From: Pseudomonas sp. WS 5079
GTDB lineage: Bacteria > Pseudomonadota > Gammaproteobacteria > Pseudomonadales > Pseudomonadaceae
Length of the DNA: 42,699 nucleotides
Assembly: GCF_012985465.1 (NCBI RefSeq)
Contig: NZ_JAAQWN010000017.1
Location: forward strand, 1 to 42,699
Reading direction: 5' to 3'
Both the position numbers and the translations under genes were made by a program. Below are positions 25,097-32,307 of this stretch, piece by piece. The notes beneath the pieces were generated by a model, which saw only the letters and a list, made by a program, of their open reading frames with translations, ran no database searches and was not told the DNA's origin. Within the stretch, counting starts at the first letter, position 1, and each line of letters opens with the position of its first letter.

Positions 25097-25690
25097 TTAA
25101 ATAAAGAATCTGCGGACGGGGCGGACACGGAGCTCGCCGTACTTGACGTTGACGTACTGACCGCCATCATCGAAGTACACGTAGAATGCGAGGTAGGCTG
25201 AGCGCTGCGAGCTCGACCAGTAGGCACCCTTGGCGATCAAGTCGTGCGCCCAAGCCTGATGCAGCTGGGTGGCTGCTGGCAGGTCGAAGTCAGAATGGCC
25301 GTCAGCGGTGTGCGCCCGCGCCGCTTCGGCTGCTGGGTGACCACCTGCAGCGATCAGTGCCTCAGTGTTGGCCTTGCCGTCCCACTTGCTGGTGGCTGCA
25401 GACTCTTCTTGATAGCGACCCCACTTGAACTCGCCCAGGTCTTTGGCGCCTAAGATCAGGTAGTGGGCAGGAACATCGCCACGGGCAGCGACGTAGCCAG
25501 CGTTGATGCCGCCTTGGCCGGGCCAGTACTCGCCGACGGCAGGTGCGACGGTCGATACTAGAGGCTGAACATTCGCTGCCGGCGGCAGCACCTGAGCGAA
25601 CACGCTGGCCATGGCCAGTTTTGCCAGGGACGACGCGGGCATCTTGATAGACGCGTCGCCGTGCATCAGGGTGATCATTTCGGGCTTCAT
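25097..25690 (-). CDS. DGR variable target protein 2 (DUF1566/CLec-like)
   Basis: 197 aa, first gene of the DGR cassette, ATG after GAGGAATACCC. N-terminal ~60 residues are Ala/Pro/Val-rich (MITLMHGDASIKMPASSLAK, VSTVAPAVGEYWPGQGG), then the DUF1566-like part (NTEALIAAGGHPAAEAARAH, GHSDFDLPAATQLHQAW) and AYWSSSQRSAYLAFYVYF...ELRVRPVRRF. Variable Asn positions read Y,L,Y,Y,G,Y,V,N,Y,G. No secretion signal. Both target genes being intact suggests that one TR serves two targets. Confidence 0.85.
   Translation of the reverse strand: MKPEMITLMHGDASIKMPASSLAKLAMASVFAQVLPPAANVQPLVSTVAPAVGEYWPGQGGINAGYVAARGDVPAHYLILGAKDLGEFKWGRYQEESAATSKWDGKANTEALIAAGGHPAAEAARAHTADGHSDFDLPAATQLHQAWAHDLIAKGAYWSSSQRSAYLAFYVYFDDGGQYVNVKYGELRVRPVRRFFI
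25107..25210 (-). repeat. DGR variable repeat VR2
   Basis: Ungapped to TR over 104 bp (3 bp longer at the homing end than VR1), 15 substitutions, all at template adenines; nine to eleven of the changed positions coincide with those in VR1, the rest are private, so the two repeats have been diversified independently. Confidence 0.95.
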
Positions 25691-25741
25691 GGGTATTCCT
25701 CAGGATGGAGCCAAGCCCGGCGCGGGGATCGGCTTTTTTGG

Positions 25742-26053
25742 TTATTCGTCATGACAGATGCGTATCGATTCGCGGTTGTAGGCGAGTTGAAGTTTCGCCG
25801 ACACGTTTTCGCTGATGGTTATTGTGTGTCGCGGCGTCGCGAGAAACTGAGCTGATCCCGCCGGGCCCAGGCCGTGCAGGTGGTGAATCATCAGCGTCAT
25901 AGCCTCGCCTTGTTCCTCGATGCCGTGCCAGGCCATCAGGTCAGCTAAGGCCTGGCGGGTGCCGGCCATGGTGTGGAGTCGCAATTCTTCCTCGCCGCGA
26001 GTCTTTCGCCTCGCCGCAGTCTTTGCCGATCGTTCTTTCTGCGCGGCAGCCAT
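25742..26053 (-). CDS. prophage hypothetical protein
   Basis: 103 aa; basic N-terminus (MAAAQKERSAKTAARRKTRG) then a helical domain (LHTMAGTRQALADLMAWHGI, GEAMTLMIHHLHGLGPAG) and a C-terminal strand pair. Resembles the small basic proteins common in the early region of Pseudomonas phages; possible DNA binding from its charge. Ribosome site AGAGGTAGGCC. A hairpin AAGCC/GGCTT with a plus-strand T run separates it from the DGR. Confidence 0.65.
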   Translation of the reverse strand: MAAAQKERSAKTAARRKTRGEEELRLHTMAGTRQALADLMAWHGIEEQGEAMTLMIHHLHGLGPAGSAQFLATPRHTITISENVSAKLQLAYNRESIRICHDE

Positions 26054-26122
26054 GGCCTACCTCTTCTATTCCGCTGGCCGGCAGTGCGAGCCAGGTTTGA
26101 CGTTTGCGTTGCTGGGTGCGGG

Positions 26123-26593
26123 CTATGCGGCGCATGAATCGACCTTTACCTGATGCCAGGCGCCGACGGCTTCAAAGATCCGCGCGGCGTGCGCCTCATC
26201 CAGCGAAATCGATTCGGGTATGGCGATCCAGCCCGAAGCCACCATCTGGCTTTTATTGGCCTCAGCGCGCAGCTTCATGTAGCAATGCTCAATCACGTCT
26301 TCCAGGTGGTCGGAGAGGTAGACGCCATCGGGCGCAACCTCCACTGACTTGCTGTAGCGGTCGCCGCGGGTGTCGATGCAGAGCGCGCTGAGGTAGATCG
26401 TCCATCGGTGGGGGATACCGCAGACGGCCTGGCCAATCTTTCCCGGCGCGATGTTCTTCAGCGATTTGTAGTTGATCATGCCCTGGCGCCCGCTGGGGTC
26501 GATGTTGACCACTGCGACGTGGTTAGCGGCCAGCAGCGAGCGGCACGACCGCGCGATTCGCGCCTGCAGGTTATGCGCCTTGCGCTTGCTCAT
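26123..26593 (-). CDS. prophage hypothetical protein
   Basis: 156 aa; starts in a 4-bp ATGA overlap with the gene before it, GGAGG upstream. Basic N-terminus (MSKRKAHNLQARIARSCRSL), central VVNIDPSGRQGMINYKSL, C-terminal helices. No family function recognised; its place in the recombination gene run suggests a nucleic-acid role, which is inference. Confidence 0.7.
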   Translation of the reverse strand: MSKRKAHNLQARIARSCRSLLAANHVAVVNIDPSGRQGMINYKSLKNIAPGKIGQAVCGIPHRWTIYLSALCIDTRGDRYSKSVEVAPDGVYLSDHLEDVIEHCYMKLRAEANKSQMVASGWIAIPESISLDEAHAARIFEAVGAWHQVKVDSCAA

Positions 26594-26832
26594 AATGCCT
26601 CCGCGAGTTTGCGCAGCGCCTCACGCTCGGCCCGAGTGATGGGCGGCTTGCGGCGCTTGAGGATGGTGTCGGGGTCGATCTTTTCCGACCGCTTAGCTGG
26701 GTCTGGATTGATCGACGGGCTTTTACCGATGGTGTATTTACCACCCGCTGCCAAGTGCTGATGGACCTGGCTGGAAAGCTCCAGCGCCTTCTCGCGCCGG
26801 AACTCGATATCTGATCTGAGATTGCTGATCAT
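26590..26832 (-). CDS. small prophage hypothetical protein
   Basis: 80 aa, highly charged, helix-strand-helix (SDIEFRREKALELSSQVHQH, KRRKPPITRAEREALRKLAE). ATGA overlaps on both sides tie it to the exonuclease gene upstream and the 156-aa gene downstream. Confidence 0.7.
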   Translation of the reverse strand: MISNLRSDIEFRREKALELSSQVHQHLAAGGKYTIGKSPSINPDPAKRSEKIDPDTILKRRKPPITRAEREALRKLAEAL

Positions 26833-28457
26833 GCTGCCGCCTTGCTGAGTGTCACCCCGGCCATGCTGAAGGCTGATCCCTGCGCTGCGACCATCGCGTC
26901 GAGCGCTTCCCAGTTGACCAGAAGGACGGTGATCGGCGCCTGACCATAAACCACGGCTTTCACCATGGCCTCGAAGTCAGTCACGTTGGCCTGCAGCGTT
27001 CCCTGCTCGACGGTATGGCTCGCCACAGTCTTTGTGGTCTGTCCAACGGGTGCCGCTGCCTGTACCGGAGCGGTGCGGACAGGCTCAGGTGTCGCCACTT
27101 TCTCCACAACTGGCTCTGGCTTGATGGCAGCTAGGCGCTGGGCTTCTTGCTCTTCGGCGATGCGTTTCGCGTCGGCCTTTTCCTTCTCCGCCGTCTGGTG
27201 TTCCGAGATACGGAATTTGATCAGCGTCACTAGGTCATCGTTGGCCTTGGTCACCAGTTGTTGCACTTCGCTGAACAGGAACGCGTGATCAACTGCGAGC
27301 TCCGCCAGACTGGTCAGGTTTAAGCGAATACTGTCCGCTGCCTGGCTTGCATCGATCTTTGCCCGGGCCAGTTCGGTATCAACAGCATCCTGGAGGCTCG
27401 CGATGGTGCGCTTGTTCTTCATGGCGCCGGCGAAGTCCGAAACAACATGAGGCAGCGTGACTTTGCCGAGGGTCTTGTTGATTGCGGCGATGTGGTCCGC
27501 CAGGGCGAGTTCCGCCTTTTGCTTGATGGCGGTCTTCACCAGCAGCTCTTGAGCTTTCACCAGCTTGTCGACCTTCAGGCGGGTCTCGCGGGCATGAGCG
27601 CTGATGCGATCCAGCGACGAAAACAGTTCGTCGATGCTCTGGGTCTGCGACAAGGCCTGCTTCTTGGCGGCCGCGACCGCCTCTTCAACATCACCGCACC
27701 ACTTGACCGCCTTCTTGGCGTCGGCGAAGTCCTGGTCGGTGGAGAGGGTGGTTTTCACCGAGTCGATGACGGCCAGCGCCGAATCTTCAAACACCTTCAG
27801 GTTGCTGGCGGTAACCATGCCGGTCAGCTCGATGCGCAGGGCTGGCAGCTCATCAGGTGCCTTGCCGACGACGATTGAAGGAGCCCCGGCCATCTCGAAG
27901 TTGGCCAGGTCTGCCTCGAACTGTTTCCAGCCTTCGACCAACTGGGTCGCGCGACCGGCGACGGGCCGGTATTCCATGTGCACGAAGTTCTCCGGGGTGC
28001 CATCCGAACAAACAAAGATTACCCGCTCGGCGCCGCTCACCAGCAGTTGCTGCTCAAGCTGCCAGTAGTAATGCGGAGCCAGTTCGCCGGCTTTCACCTG
28101 GGCCACGACCGACTCATTCCACAGTTTGTGCTCGAACAGGGTCTCGCCGAGCATCGTGGCGCCGTCCATGGAGGCCAGCAGGTTGCCCTCGGTCGCAACG
28201 ATCGGATACAGCTCTTCGCCGATCAACGCCTCAGTCAGTGGGCGGGCCAGGGCTTCAGTAGCGTGGCCTTTGTCGAAGATAAACTGCTGAGATGGCGTGA
28301 CATCGGGCGTGATGCCGGTTTTCTTGGCAACTAGCAGATCGGTCCGGGTTTGGTACTTCGAGGCTCCCATCATTACTGGGGCTTCGGAGGCGGTGCGGAA
28401 CTGGGCGCGAAGGGCAAGCCACTCGGCGGAGCCTTGAGCTACGTTGTGAATTTTCAT
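26829..28457 (-). CDS. YqaJ-family viral recombinase / exonuclease with long C-terminal extension
   Basis: 542 aa. The N-terminal ~210 residues are a YqaJ/lambda-Exo nuclease: AQGSAEWLALRAQFRTASEA, MMGASKYQTRTDLL, FDKGHATEALARP, LLASMDGATM (catalytic Asp), EHKLWN and VVAQVKAGELAPHYYWQLEQQ. It resects dsDNA 5' ends for annealing by the upstream RecT-like protein. The remaining ~330 residues are helical and coiled-coil-like with an Ala/Pro/Val linker near 455-490; lambda Exo (226 aa) lacks this. Overlaps recT by ATGA. Confidence 0.85.
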   Translation of the reverse strand: MKIHNVAQGSAEWLALRAQFRTASEAPVMMGASKYQTRTDLLVAKKTGITPDVTPSQQFIFDKGHATEALARPLTEALIGEELYPIVATEGNLLASMDGATMLGETLFEHKLWNESVVAQVKAGELAPHYYWQLEQQLLVSGAERVIFVCSDGTPENFVHMEYRPVAGRATQLVEGWKQFEADLANFEMAGAPSIVVGKAPDELPALRIELTGMVTASNLKVFEDSALAVIDSVKTTLSTDQDFADAKKAVKWCGDVEEAVAAAKKQALSQTQSIDELFSSLDRISAHARETRLKVDKLVKAQELLVKTAIKQKAELALADHIAAINKTLGKVTLPHVVSDFAGAMKNKRTIASLQDAVDTELARAKIDASQAADSIRLNLTSLAELAVDHAFLFSEVQQLVTKANDDLVTLIKFRISEHQTAEKEKADAKRIAEEQEAQRLAAIKPEPVVEKVATPEPVRTAPVQAAAPVGQTTKTVASHTVEQGTLQANVTDFEAMVKAVVYGQAPITVLLVNWEALDAMVAAQGSAFSMAGVTLSKAAA

Positions 28458-29272
28458 GCTGCATCTCCATCGAGGGCTTTGAGGTTGGTGATTTTTTCAA
28501 TCTGCGCCGGGCTCAGCGTGTACTTGCTGCTGATTGTCGCAATGAGGTGTTCGGGGCTGGTGCGATTCGAGTCGATTAAGGGCTGCCACTTCGCGATGTT
28601 CTCGGTCAACAGGTCGTCGGAGTAGGTGGGCAGCGCTTCCGGTTCAGGCTGGACTTGCTGTCGTGTGCTGACATCGCGCGCCGGCTCCTCGAACGCCTTG
28701 CCTTCCATCTCGTCTGCCGTTGGCGCCGATCCAACTTCAGGGAAAGCTTTGCGCAAAGCCTGGGCCTCGGCGCATTTGGCGAGCTGGGCAAATGCCCGGC
28801 GCTTCCACATGGCGTTAGGCGCCGCAGTGTCCTTGCTCGATGTCGCGTAGTTTTCGAGCCAGCGTTCATTGGCCGTGTATTCGGCAACCAGGCCGTTGCT
28901 CATCTGCCGCTTGACCGTCACGCGGCACCATTCGGGATACGTGACTTCTACACCGCTCAGCTTCGCCGTTACTGGAGGGCCATATTCAGGCTCGCTGATT
29001 CCGGCGTACTGGCCGGTGCGTGCCGCTTGAATGCGGTAAAGGCCGATGCCAGGCATCACCGTGTCCTGCATCTTTTTCGTCTTCGAGTTCCAGATCGGGA
29101 CGATGTGCACCGGCTTCAGCATTGGGTCCAGGTGGGCGGCCTGGCAGTAAGCCAACACCATCACGACTGAGTTTTTTTCTGCGCCGGGGTAGAGGCTGCT
29201 GCTCAGCACTTCAACGAGCGCGGCCTCCGACATCGCAGGCGTGTTGTCGTCCTGCTTCATTACTGCGGCCAT
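28454..29272 (-). CDS. bet: RecT/Bet-family single-strand annealing protein
   Basis: 272 aa. Core of the Bet/RecT family: MVLAYCQAAHLDPMLKPVHI, MPGIGLYRIQAARTGQYAGI, KRRAFAQLAKCAEAQALRKA and FPEVGSAPTADEMEG. Works with the exonuclease encoded next for annealing-type recombination of phage DNA. Leader is the repeated hairpin followed by CAAGGAATCCCC and ATG. Confidence 0.9.
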   Translation of the reverse strand: MAAVMKQDDNTPAMSEAALVEVLSSSLYPGAEKNSVVMVLAYCQAAHLDPMLKPVHIVPIWNSKTKKMQDTVMPGIGLYRIQAARTGQYAGISEPEYGPPVTAKLSGVEVTYPEWCRVTVKRQMSNGLVAEYTANERWLENYATSSKDTAAPNAMWKRRAFAQLAKCAEAQALRKAFPEVGSAPTADEMEGKAFEEPARDVSTRQQVQPEPEALPTYSDDLLTENIAKWQPLIDSNRTSPEHLIATISSKYTLSPAQIEKITNLKALDGDAA

Positions 29273-29315
29273 GGGGATTCCTTGCCGCGATGCTCGCAGC
29301 GATTGAAGGTGTTGG

Positions 29316-29432
29316 TTATTGAGTGATTCGATCCGCGAGCGCGCCGAGCAACATCACGAAAGTAAAGAATGCGAGCGCTATGGCAGACCCGCGCCAGAAA
29401 CAGTAGCGCTTGGCTCTTTGGTAGGAGGTCAT
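29316..29432 (-). CDS. very small membrane protein
   Basis: 38 aa: MTSYQRAKRYCFWRGSAIAL, then a hydrophobic stretch ALAFFTFVMLLGALA and a polar end. One membrane span with a positively charged N-terminus. Starts in an ATGA overlap with the gene upstream and has GAGGACGAAACGCC before it, so translation is credible despite its size. Function unknown. Confidence 0.6.
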   Translation of the reverse strand: MTSYQRAKRYCFWRGSAIALAFFTFVMLLGALADRITQ

Positions 29433-29668
29433 GGCGTTTCGTCCTCGATATAGAAGATGTCCCGGTCATGGAGCACATGGGCATCGTCACGCAGATAATT
29501 CCAGTCCGAGAAGTGACACGCTTGTAGCTGACCGCATACGTCGATCCGCATCAGACCGGTCTCTACATCGATATCGTGCACAGGCCACCACCAGTCTTTG
29601 CCGTTCTCGCTAACCCAAAATGGATGAGGTAGGGAGTTGATCAGCTCTATGTTGAGCAGGTCGGTCAT
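29429..29668 (-). CDS. small prophage hypothetical protein
   Basis: 79 aa from ATG 29668, which overlaps the previous stop (ATGA). Trp/Asp-rich: LPHPFWVSENGKDWWWPVHD, LRDDAHVLHDRDIFYIEDE. The frame is open further upstream, but the overlapping start is favoured by the coupling seen through this operon. Function unknown. Confidence 0.65.
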   Translation of the reverse strand: MTDLLNIELINSLPHPFWVSENGKDWWWPVHDIDVETGLMRIDVCGQLQACHFSDWNYLRDDAHVLHDRDIFYIEDETP

Positions 29669-29802
29669 ATCATCACCCGGCAAGTCCAGCGGCCCGCACA
29701 CTTGCAAGGCTGCTCGATCCATTTCACGTCTACCAGAAACAAGAAACCCTGATTTCTCAGGGCCTCGGCGATACCTTTGAATGATCCGGCGATGATGGTC
29801 AT
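29665..29802 (-). CDS. very small prophage protein
   Basis: 45 aa (MTIIAGSFKGIAEALRNQGF, KWIEQPCKCAGRWTCRVMI) with a CxC...C cluster that could bind a metal. GGCAAGGAGAGTCACT precedes the ATG and the start overlaps the previous stop by ATGA. Longer frames in this register lack such signals. Confidence 0.6.
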   Translation of the reverse strand: MTIIAGSFKGIAEALRNQGFLFLVDVKWIEQPCKCAGRWTCRVMI

Positions 29803-30023
29803 AGTGACTCTCCTTGCCGGCGCTCGTAGATACGGTGCAGGCGCTCGGTGTAGTGGATGTCCTCGGCGGCGTCGATCACGCCCAGCGTGCGGAAGATCAG
29901 GATTGCGGTGTTGGCCGAAGCCTTGACGGCTACCGGGCTGCATTCCGGGTCGATCACCCTGGCGATGTAGCTCTCAAGCATGCCGACGGCCAGATCGTGC
30001 TGGGATGGTGGTGAATAGCTCAT
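29799..30023 (-). CDS. small prophage hypothetical protein
   Basis: 74 aa, helical (HDLAVGMLESYIARVIDPEC, NTAILIFRTLGVIDAAEDIH). GGGGAGG before the ATG and a 4-bp overlap with the upstream gene. Unrecognised. Confidence 0.65.
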   Translation of the reverse strand: MSYSPPSQHDLAVGMLESYIARVIDPECSPVAVKASANTAILIFRTLGVIDAAEDIHYTERLHRIYERRQGESL

Positions 30024-30295
30024 GCTGCTAGCCTCCCCAGGCGGCGCTTGCGGGCTTCAATCTCTACCCACAATGCCTTCTCGATCATCGGGACGTATTC
30101 CTTGCTCTCGGCAATCACGGCCAATTCCATCTGGCACACGTCCATCGGAATGCGGTCGGCGTCGTACATGGTCCCGGACAACACGTTGAACGTCAGTTCA
30201 CGGCTGCCATTCGCTATCCCGGACGGCGGAACATCATCGCAAGACGTCACCTCCACCTGGAGGACGTACCCTTCAACAATTACTTCGTAAGTCAT
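30020..30295 (-). CDS. small prophage hypothetical protein
   Basis: 91 aa: N-terminal beta-rich half (MTYEVIVEGYVLQVEVTSCD, SRELTFNVLSGTMYDADRIP) and a helical end (KALWVEIEARKRRLGRLAA). Part of the ATGA-coupled leftward run. Unrecognised. Confidence 0.65.
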   Translation of the reverse strand: MTYEVIVEGYVLQVEVTSCDDVPPSGIANGSRELTFNVLSGTMYDADRIPMDVCQMELAVIAESKEYVPMIEKALWVEIEARKRRLGRLAA

Positions 30296-30314
30296 GGTCG
30301 CCTCCAGGGTGGCG

Positions 30315-30497
30315 TTAGTCGTGGTAGCTGATCACGCTGTCTACTGACCGAAGCTCAATGTCTACGCACTCAATCTCGTCGAGCGTTTCAATGAACTCGT
30401 CGATATTGCCGTGACGGTCGAGCGTGACGATTGCCAGCTCGGTTACGGTTCGTGTCACCCGCGCCCTGACGCGGCGTGGTTTGGCGTTATCGCTCAT
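30315..30497 (-). CDS. small prophage hypothetical protein
   Basis: 60 aa, basic beginning (SDNAKPRRVRARVTRTVTEL) and acidic end with regular strands (IDEFIETLDEIECVDIELRS). GGAGGTCGCC precedes the ATG. Unrecognised. Confidence 0.6.
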   Translation of the reverse strand: MSDNAKPRRVRARVTRTVTELAIVTLDRHGNIDEFIETLDEIECVDIELRSVDSVISYHD

Positions 30498-30518
30498 GGC
30501 GACCTCCAGTGTTTGGGG

Positions 30519-30725
30519 TTAGGCGGAACGGGCGGCGAGCATGGCGTCGGCGTAGATGTATGCGTCTTTCGCCATACCTTTGGTGCAGACTGGGCAGTCG
30601 CGGGTCAGCATTGCTTGCATGGCCTTGGCCGCGAAGTAATCGCGAAGGGTCAGGCCACACTCTGGCGCCCATTGGCCAAAGCCGGACTGCGGAAAAGCAG
30701 CGCCGCCTGTTTCTTCTCGTTCCAT
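30519..30725 (-). CDS. small prophage hypothetical protein
   Basis: 68 aa from the ATG at 30725 (GGAGAGAGTC upstream). TLRDYFAAKAMQAML and DCPVCTKGMAKDAYIYADAM are a pattern common in Pseudomonas and enteric phage early genes of unknown role. A longer frame to 30827 crosses the terminator upstream, so the inner start is preferred. Confidence 0.7.
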   Translation of the reverse strand: MEREETGGAAFPQSGFGQWAPECGLTLRDYFAAKAMQAMLTRDCPVCTKGMAKDAYIYADAMLAARSA

Positions 30726-30768
30726 GACTCTCTCCATTCGTTGGTTCACCCGGTTAAAGGCGAGGCGT

Positions 30769-30797
30769 AAAAAAGCCCAGTCGAAACCGGGCTTTTT
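30769..30797 (-). terminator. bidirectional intrinsic terminator inside the leftward early operon
   Basis: AAAAGCCC / GGGCTTTT stem with a ten-base loop, with a run of A before and T after, so it can stop transcription on either strand. Leftward transcripts from pL must pass it to reach recT and the DGR, which fits antitermination by the nut-like leader. Confidence 0.75.
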
Positions 30798-31096
30798 CCT
30801 CTTTACGTACAAGCCTGCCGGGCGCATGTGGCGTCGGGCAGATATTGGCTAGTCCATGATGAAACCCTCCGTTGTTCGCTCACTGGGAAGGCAGTGGCCA
30901 CCTATTGAATTAATCCGCATGTGCGGGCTGCTGCTACCTTTCGGCTCCCTCCCGGCGGGATGTGCAGTGGGCCCCGGGTGTGATGCAGATGCCCGGTGCT
31001 GATCTCCGGGTTGGTGGACCGAGTCGCTGTTATTAAGTAGGCCCGCGTTACTCCACCGCTTGGGCATTTCGTTCGCCCATCAGCCTGGGCATTCAT

Positions 31097-31227
31097 CTGC
31101 ATCGGGTTGTCATCTGGGGCCGGTCTCGAAGCGGCGACCTTCACAAATTCCAACCTATGGGCATCCAGCCCTATTCCGGTCGGGGGTGCTCTACCAACTG
31201 AGCTACCCAAATGACAACCCGATGCAG
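31097..31227 (-). ncRNA. tRNA-like RNA on a 22-bp extended acceptor stem
   Basis: On the minus strand ATTTGGG (31212-31206) and CCCAGAT (31118-31112) form an acceptor-like stem, continued outward by 15 perfect pairs so that 31097-31118 pairs with 31206-31227 with one G-U. Inside are TA-GCTC-AGTTGGTA-GAGC (a standard D arm) and GCCGC-TTCGAGA-CCGGC (T arm with TTCGA loop, one mismatch). The anticodon arm is abnormal: CCGACC/GGTTGG stem (one G-U) enclosing 22 bases with an inner GGGC-TGGAT-GCCC hairpin. The core is 101 nt instead of ~76 and no CCA is encoded. Not a usable tRNA in ordinary form; may be a regulatory or decoy RNA, or a decayed phage tRNA. Transcribed with the pL operon if on this strand. 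The rest of 30826-31299 has no gene I can support. Confidence 0.6.
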
Positions 31228-31299
31228 CCTCTCCCTATACGAGTCTCCCCAAGGAAAGGATCGGGCCAATTTTCGTCTGGCTGACGTGCAAGGAGAGGG

Positions 31300-31560
31300 T
31301 TAATCGAAGTACTCCAAGTCGGCCAAATACTCGGAATGCTCATTGACGAGCCATTCCTCCATTGAGGCGATTTCGGACTCGGTCATGAAGCTGGTGTCGT
31401 CCTTCGACTCCCAATTGATTTCGCAATGTCCGAAGTACTCATCGGGATCGGCGGCTTGTGAGCTGAAGTTTCCTTTTCGAGCCGAGTAATATGCGACGGT
31501 CAGATTGATGGAAATGTCCTCACCATCCTTGACCGTCCAGTATTCATAATTGCGGGCCAT
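31300..31560 (-). CDS. small prophage hypothetical protein
   Basis: 86 aa from the ATG at 31560 (GGAG, 7 bp spacing). Acidic and aromatic: MARNYEYWTVKDGEDISINL, DPDEYFGHCEINWESKDDTS, MEEWLVNEHSEYLADLEYFD. Strong acidity could suggest DNA mimicry, but there is no motif to support it. The 232 bp upstream shows no further gene. Confidence 0.65.
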   Translation of the reverse strand: MARNYEYWTVKDGEDISINLTVAYYSARKGNFSSQAADPDEYFGHCEINWESKDDTSFMTESEIASMEEWLVNEHSEYLADLEYFD

Positions 31561-31792
31561 TTTTTTCTCCGATCTGGTAGGGCTTCCAAATACCTCCAGG
31601 GGGACTAGAGGCATTTGTGAAACCAGATGGCAGGCCTGAAACAGCAGGTCGCCATCTGCGCACAATCCAGCTACTGGCTACGGATCGTGGTGGGTCGTCA
31701 AAGGTGATTGATGCAGGGGGCGGCCTTGCGCCGTGTGTAGTGGTCGTCCGCATCCGTCTGCACACTCGGCGGAATGGACAGAGGTGATGCGG

Positions 31793-31924
31793 TCAAAAGA
31801 AAACGATGCAGCAAGGACCGTCGTAGCCTTCCTCGCATACAAAGGCCTGGGACTGACCGGTAGATACCGTCCAGCCTTGAACGTAAACGGTGCCAGCGAA
31901 ACGGCTTTTGATCATGATTTGCAT
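31793..31924 (-). CDS. very small Cys-containing prophage protein
   Basis: 43 aa: MQIMIKSRFAGTVYVQGWTV, CEEGYDGPCCIVFF. ATG directly behind GAGGACAAAAAAA. First well-supported gene after the pL leader. Sequence looks coding (no low-complexity), with a compact beta-type pattern and three Cys. Unrecognised. Confidence 0.55.
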   Translation of the reverse strand: MQIMIKSRFAGTVYVQGWTVSTGQSQAFVCEEGYDGPCCIVFF

Positions 31925-31998
31925 TTTTTTTGTCCTCGTTTGATTTTCCGGATGACCCTGTCGCCAAGGTCATCGAGGAAATCTGTTTTCTCCACCAC
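31912..31998 (-). CDS. possible 28-residue basic leader peptide
   Basis: GTG-start frame behind CGGAAGTGTTGC encoding VVEKTDFLDDLGDRVIRKIK then RGQKKCKS; it ends 13 bp inside the next gene. The acidic start and Arg/Lys-rich end recall RNA-binding antiterminator peptides, but length and start are doubtful, so this is a weak call. Confidence 0.25.
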   Translation of the reverse strand: MVEKTDFLDDLGDRVIRKIKRGQKKCKS

Positions 31999-32142
31999 GC
32001 AACACTTCCGAGTCGTCTCTCACCGGCGTCGCACATTTCGTGTTCGATGCTGTTCCGGTTTGGAAGCGTGGTTTCGCGTACTCACATGAGGGAGTACGGC
32101 AGCTACCAGAGGCTGCATGGACGACGGTTTAGCTTTCTCACC

Positions 32143-32190
32143 ACCGGGGTTGCCGGTACGTCGTTGGGTCACGTCAAGTTGTTAAAGAGC
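32143..32190 (-). promoter_or_regulatory. nut-like site: boxA plus hairpin in the pL leader
   Basis: On the minus strand GCTCTTTAACAA (32190-32179) is identical to the rRNA-type boxA bound by NusB/S10; 21 bases further is ACCGG-CAACC-CCGGT (32157-32143), a boxB-like hairpin. It is ~80 nt into the pL transcript, as expected for lambda-type nut sites. No N-like protein is certain. Confidence 0.6.
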
Positions 32191-32278
32191 GTTCGGCGTC
32201 TGCCTGGCATCGCTGCCTGTGTTGCGGCGGGTCTTGGTAGGCCCTGGCGAGTCCCTGTTGGGTGACTCGATGGAGTCA

Positions 32279-32307
32279 AATATAGGGTAGCCTTTATTTC
32301 GAGTCAA
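32279..32307 (-). promoter_or_regulatory. leftward early promoter pL
   Basis: Minus-strand TTGACT (32307-32302), 17-bp spacer, TATATT (32284-32279): a near-consensus sigma-70 promoter. Two repressor operators overlap it. It gives a ~350-nt untranslated leader before the first well-supported gene. Confidence 0.8.

Noticed and set aside
30902..31210. Minus-strand frame starting MGSSVGRAPP
   Set aside because: It is translation of the tRNA-like sequence (the typical tRNA-derived peptide pattern), not a gene.
31698..32036. 112-codon minus-strand frame in the pL leader
   Set aside because: Crosses the well-initiated 43-aa gene in another frame and has non-protein-like composition.
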